Assembly (NCBI GenBank): GCA_016765335.1
Contig: JAESQE010000156.1
Span: 2,361-9,990 of the forward strand
Length of the DNA: 7,630 nt
Direction: 5' to 3'
Source: Planctomycetaceae bacterium
GTDB taxonomy: Bacteria; Planctomycetota; Planctomycetia; Planctomycetales; Planctomycetaceae
The notes below the pieces were generated by a model. That model worked only from the letters and a program-made list of their open reading frames with translations. It did no database searches and was not told the origin of the DNA. The position numbers and the translations under genes were made by a program. Below are positions 5,216 through 7,630 of this stretch, one piece after another. Each line of letters begins with the position of its first letter. Within the stretch, counting starts at the first letter, position 1.

Positions 5216-7495
5216 ATGAAGTTGAGATTCTCTTTAACACAAACAGTTGCTGTTCTATGCGTTTTGGGGATGGCAATACAGCTCACCACTTCTTCTGTGC
5301 AGGCTGAGTCTATTTTGGTGGAAGCCGAATCCTTTGATAGCCATGGCGGCTGGAAACTGGATACACAGTTTATAGATATCATGGGGTCTCCCTATTTGCT
5401 GGCTCATGGACTGGGGAATCCCGTCAAAGATGCCTCGACAACAATTAAGGTATCCGAATCGGGAACGTATCATGTGTTTGTTCGAACCAAAGACTGGGTT
5501 GCTCGATGGAAAGCAAAGGGCCAACCGGGGCGATTTGAAATTACTGTCGATGGAAAGACTCTCCCAGAAACCTTTGGCACAACCTCTGCGGATTGGTTTT
5601 GGCAACCCGGGGGAACGGTCTCGCTCGATGTGGGCGAGCACAAAGTTTCGCTGCATGATTTGACAGGCTTCGAAGGTCGCTGCGATGCCATTTGGTTGAC
5701 ATCAGATTCTGATGCAACTCCTCCGAATGCTTCCGATGTGCTTTCAGCCTGGCGAAAAACAGAACTTGGCCTGCCCGAAAACCCGACAGAAACCGGTCCA
5801 TTCGATTTGGTTGTGGTTGGTGGTGGGTACGCTGGTTTAGGGTCAGCCATCTCCGCTGCTCGCATGGGAATTAAGGTCGCATTGATACAAAATCGTCCTG
5901 TTCTGGGAGGCAACGGCAGCTCGGAAGTTCGAGTCTGGGCCAAAGGGATGATTCGCCGAGGCGAGTATCCGCATATTGGTGAAATCATTGCAGAGCTTTC
6001 TGATCAAGCGAAAAAGTCTCCCGGCACATATGAAGAGTTCGAAGATGCGAAAAAGGAACGAATTGTTCGTGCAGAACCGAACTTAACGCTGTTTCTGAAT
6101 CATCACGCTTTCAAAGTGGATAAGAAGAAAAATCGTATTGAAGCGGTTTACGCTTTTGATACGCGTACCTCTGCGGTGCGTCGTTTTTCTGCTCCGTTAT
6201 TTGTCGACTGCACAGGGCATGGCACGCTTGGTTTTCTTGCTGAAGCTGATCACGAAATTTTTGACGGGACTCGCATGGGAATGAGTAACATGTGGGCTTG
6301 GGCCGAAGCGGACAAGCCGCAACTTTTTCCAAAAACTCCGTGGGCACTCGATTTGACCATGCAGGACTTTCCTTATCCCCGAGAATTTCACGGTCAATGG
6401 TTTTGGGAAAGTGGATTTAAAAAAGATTCGATCAACGATCTGGAAGCAATTCGTGACTGGAATTTCCGTGCAGTGTATGGCTCTTGGAATGCGATGAAAA
6501 ATAAAGACGGGGCCATCAAACACATCAATGCTCATTTGACATGGCTGGCTTATATTGGCGGTCCTCGTGAGTCTCGGCGATTGTTAGGGGATGTCATCCT
6601 TACTCAGGAAGATATCGTTTCGAAAAAAATATTTGTGGATGGTTTGGTGCCTAGTACCTGGTCAATCGATTTGCATTATCCGAAACGACAATACATGCGT
6701 AAGTTTCCGGACAATCCTTTCATCAGCGTAGCTGAGCATGGCGTCGGAGTAGACCGCAGGCACGGGTATCCGATTCCGTATCGCTGTTTTTATTCACGCA
6801 ACGTTTCCAACTTGTTTATGGCCGGAAGAGACATCAGCGTCACTCATGAAGCACTCGGAACAACCCGTGTAATGAAAACGTGCGGCATGATGGGTGAAGT
6901 CGTGGGCAAAGCCGCCTCGCTTTGTATTCAATTTGGTTGCAGTCCTCGCGATATTTCGCAGTCTTATCTGGAACAGCTCAAAGCTTTGGTCCGCCTGTCT
7001 GGTGTCACTCGCAGAGATACTGTGGATGGAGACTTTTACATTCGAAAAGGAGATGTTGAATTGCCTGCTGAACCAAGTCAATATGTTTTGGCTAGCACTT
7101 TGAAGGGAATCGTGATTGATGATCTGCAAGCAGAACTGACTGGCACTTGGACCAAAGGGAGCGGATTAAAACCTTTGATTGAAGATAACTATCAATACGG
7201 CAAAGGTGGCACAGCCAAGTTTACCTTCGAGGTTCCCAAAGTTGGTGAGTACGAAGTTCGGTTTGCGACCGGTGCGCACGCAAACCGAACCAGCGAATTG
7301 CCTTTGACTATCTCACATTCCCAGGGAGAAACGACAGTCAAAATCGATCAGCAAAAACCGGGAGAGATCAAACCCTGTTTTGTCACTTTGGGAAAATATC
7401 AATTCGAACCCGGGATCAAGTATTCTGTTTCGGTTGACGCGACCAATGTCAACGGAAACGCTCAAATCGATGCCGTGTGGATCGTGCAGCCGTAA
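5216..7495 (+). CDS. Exported FAD-dependent oxidoreductase with flanking carbohydrate-binding-like domains
   Basis: This 759-residue protein starts with a Sec-type signal peptide (MKLRF, hydrophobic stretch about 9-23, predicted cleavage after VQA at residue 30). Residues 34-162 begin VEAESF and look like a CBM6/35-type beta-sandwich (SGTYHVFVRTKDW, FEITVDGK, HKVSLHDLTGF, CDAIWL). The FAD domain of the FAD_oxidored family spans about 196-590: dinucleotide-binding VVGGGYAGLGSAISAARMG (200-218), VLGGNGSSEVRVW (229-241), DCTGHG (331-336), GGPRESRRLLGD (448-459) and LFMAGRDIS (533-541). The C-terminus (about 633-759; AELTGTWTKGSGL, GEYEVRFATGAHANRTSELP, IDAVWIV) resembles the golvesin/xanthan-lyase-type binding domain. 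Such proteins are common in planctomycetes, often near polysaccharide-degradation genes, but no substrate is known from this sequence. Sugar or polysaccharide oxidation is inference. No twin-arginine motif is present although the protein should carry FAD. Confidence 0.9.
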   Translation: MKLRFSLTQTVAVLCVLGMAIQLTTSSVQAESILVEAESFDSHGGWKLDTQFIDIMGSPYLLAHGLGNPVKDASTTIKVSESGTYHVFVRTKDWVARWKAKGQPGRFEITVDGKTLPETFGTTSADWFWQPGGTVSLDVGEHKVSLHDLTGFEGRCDAIWLTSDSDATPPNASDVLSAWRKTELGLPENPTETGPFDLVVVGGGYAGLGSAISAARMGIKVALIQNRPVLGGNGSSEVRVWAKGMIRRGEYPHIGEIIAELSDQAKKSPGTYEEFEDAKKERIVRAEPNLTLFLNHHAFKVDKKKNRIEAVYAFDTRTSAVRRFSAPLFVDCTGHGTLGFLAEADHEIFDGTRMGMSNMWAWAEADKPQLFPKTPWALDLTMQDFPYPREFHGQWFWESGFKKDSINDLEAIRDWNFRAVYGSWNAMKNKDGAIKHINAHLTWLAYIGGPRESRRLLGDVILTQEDIVSKKIFVDGLVPSTWSIDLHYPKRQYMRKFPDNPFISVAEHGVGVDRRHGYPIPYRCFYSRNVSNLFMAGRDISVTHEALGTTRVMKTCGMMGEVVGKAASLCIQFGCSPRDISQSYLEQLKALVRLSGVTRRDTVDGDFYIRKGDVELPAEPSQYVLASTLKGIVIDDLQAELTGTWTKGSGLKPLIEDNYQYGKGGTAKFTFEVPKVGEYEVRFATGAHANRTSELPLTISHSQGETTVKIDQQKPGEIKPCFVTLGKYQFEPGIKYSVSVDATNVNGNAQIDAVWIVQP

Positions 7496-7515
7496 TCGAA
7501 GAATCAAATGTGTCA

Positions 7516-7543
7516 GTGAGCGGCAAGTCGCTAGCAGCCGGTG
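7516..7543. repeat. Probable dispersed repeat with AGCG/CGCT and CGGC/GCCG arms
   Basis: The 28-base segment starting GTGAGCGGCAAGTCGCTAG and ending CAGCCGGTG lies 20 bases past the FAD oxidoreductase stop. It contains alternative small inverted repeats: AGCG (7519-7522) with CGCT (7529-7532), and CGGC (7521-7524) with GCCG (7537-7540). I recall closely similar sequence recurring in planctomycete intergenic DNA, but only one copy is visible here. It could serve as a weak 3' end structure; TGTTTTGATTT follows, which has a short T-run. Confidence 0.4.
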
Positions 7544-7572
7544 TTTTGATTTGAGAACACGATTTCAACCAG

Positions 7573-7630
7573 AGCAGTTGGAGTTCACGCTTTAGCGTGC
7601 TTTGGAGTAACTTCTGCTTCAGCAGTTGGG
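7573..7630. repeat. Palindrome-rich repeat at the right edge, possibly tandem with 48-bp period
   Basis: AGCAGTTGG occurs at 7573-7581 and again at 7621-7629, exactly 48 bases apart. Between them lie two hairpins: CACGC-TTTA-GCGTG (7586-7599) and CTGCT-TC-AGCAG (7614-7625). GGAGT also recurs at 7580-7584 and 7604-7608. This looks like the first unit of a tandem or compound intergenic repeat whose rest lies beyond the window. It is downstream of the FAD oxidoreductase gene and could also act in its 3' region. Confidence 0.45.

Noticed and set aside
5470..5988. Minus-strand open frame of 172 codons antisense to the FAD oxidoreductase
   Set aside because: It is a shadow of the conserved binding domain and FAD motif region on the other strand.

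Overview
This window most likely comes from a planctomycete, probably a Planctomycetales member of the Gimesia/Rubinisphaera type. The basis is the futalosine-pathway genes mqnA and mqnC, a large Sec-exported FAD oxidoreductase flanked by carbohydrate-binding-like domains, weak or absent Shine-Dalgarno sequences before several genes, moderate GC content, and intergenic DNA rich in short palindromic repeats of a kind I associate with this phylum. The taxonomic call is inference; there is no rRNA or other marker gene here.

Layout. The minus strand carries the first codons of an unidentified gene at the left edge (1-36), then a repeat-filled spacer, then homoserine dehydrogenase (hom, 358-1671). 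A long 445-bp divergent intergenic region (1672-2116) follows. The plus strand then carries mqnA (from 2117), mqnC (from 3010), a palindrome-bounded 230-bp insert, a sulfite-oxidase-like molybdopterin enzyme (4467-5150), and the exported FAD-dependent oxidoreductase (5216-7495). The right edge (7496-7630) holds more dispersed-repeat sequence.

Function. Hom makes homoserine for threonine and methionine synthesis. MqnA and MqnC catalyse two steps of the futalosine route to menaquinone; mqnB and mqnD/E-type genes are not in the window. The sulfite-oxidase-like protein has the molybdenum-ligand cysteine but no export signal. The FAD protein is predicted to work outside the cytoplasm, possibly on carbohydrates.

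The strongest unexpected observation is that mqnA is broken by an apparent one-base loss in a G run at 2837-2839. The annotated frame stops at 2854, but the missing C-terminus of the family continues in the -1 frame to a stop at 2935-2937. Restoring one G gives a normal-length protein of 273 residues. The second is the repeat architecture: a near-perfect palindrome, GCTGGGTC-NN-GACCCAGC, occurs three times, once just before mqnC and twice as an inverted pair enclosing about 184 bp before the molybdopterin gene. At least four other repeat-like structures fill the remaining gaps. I see no defence system, CRISPR array, tRNA, rRNA or transposase gene.
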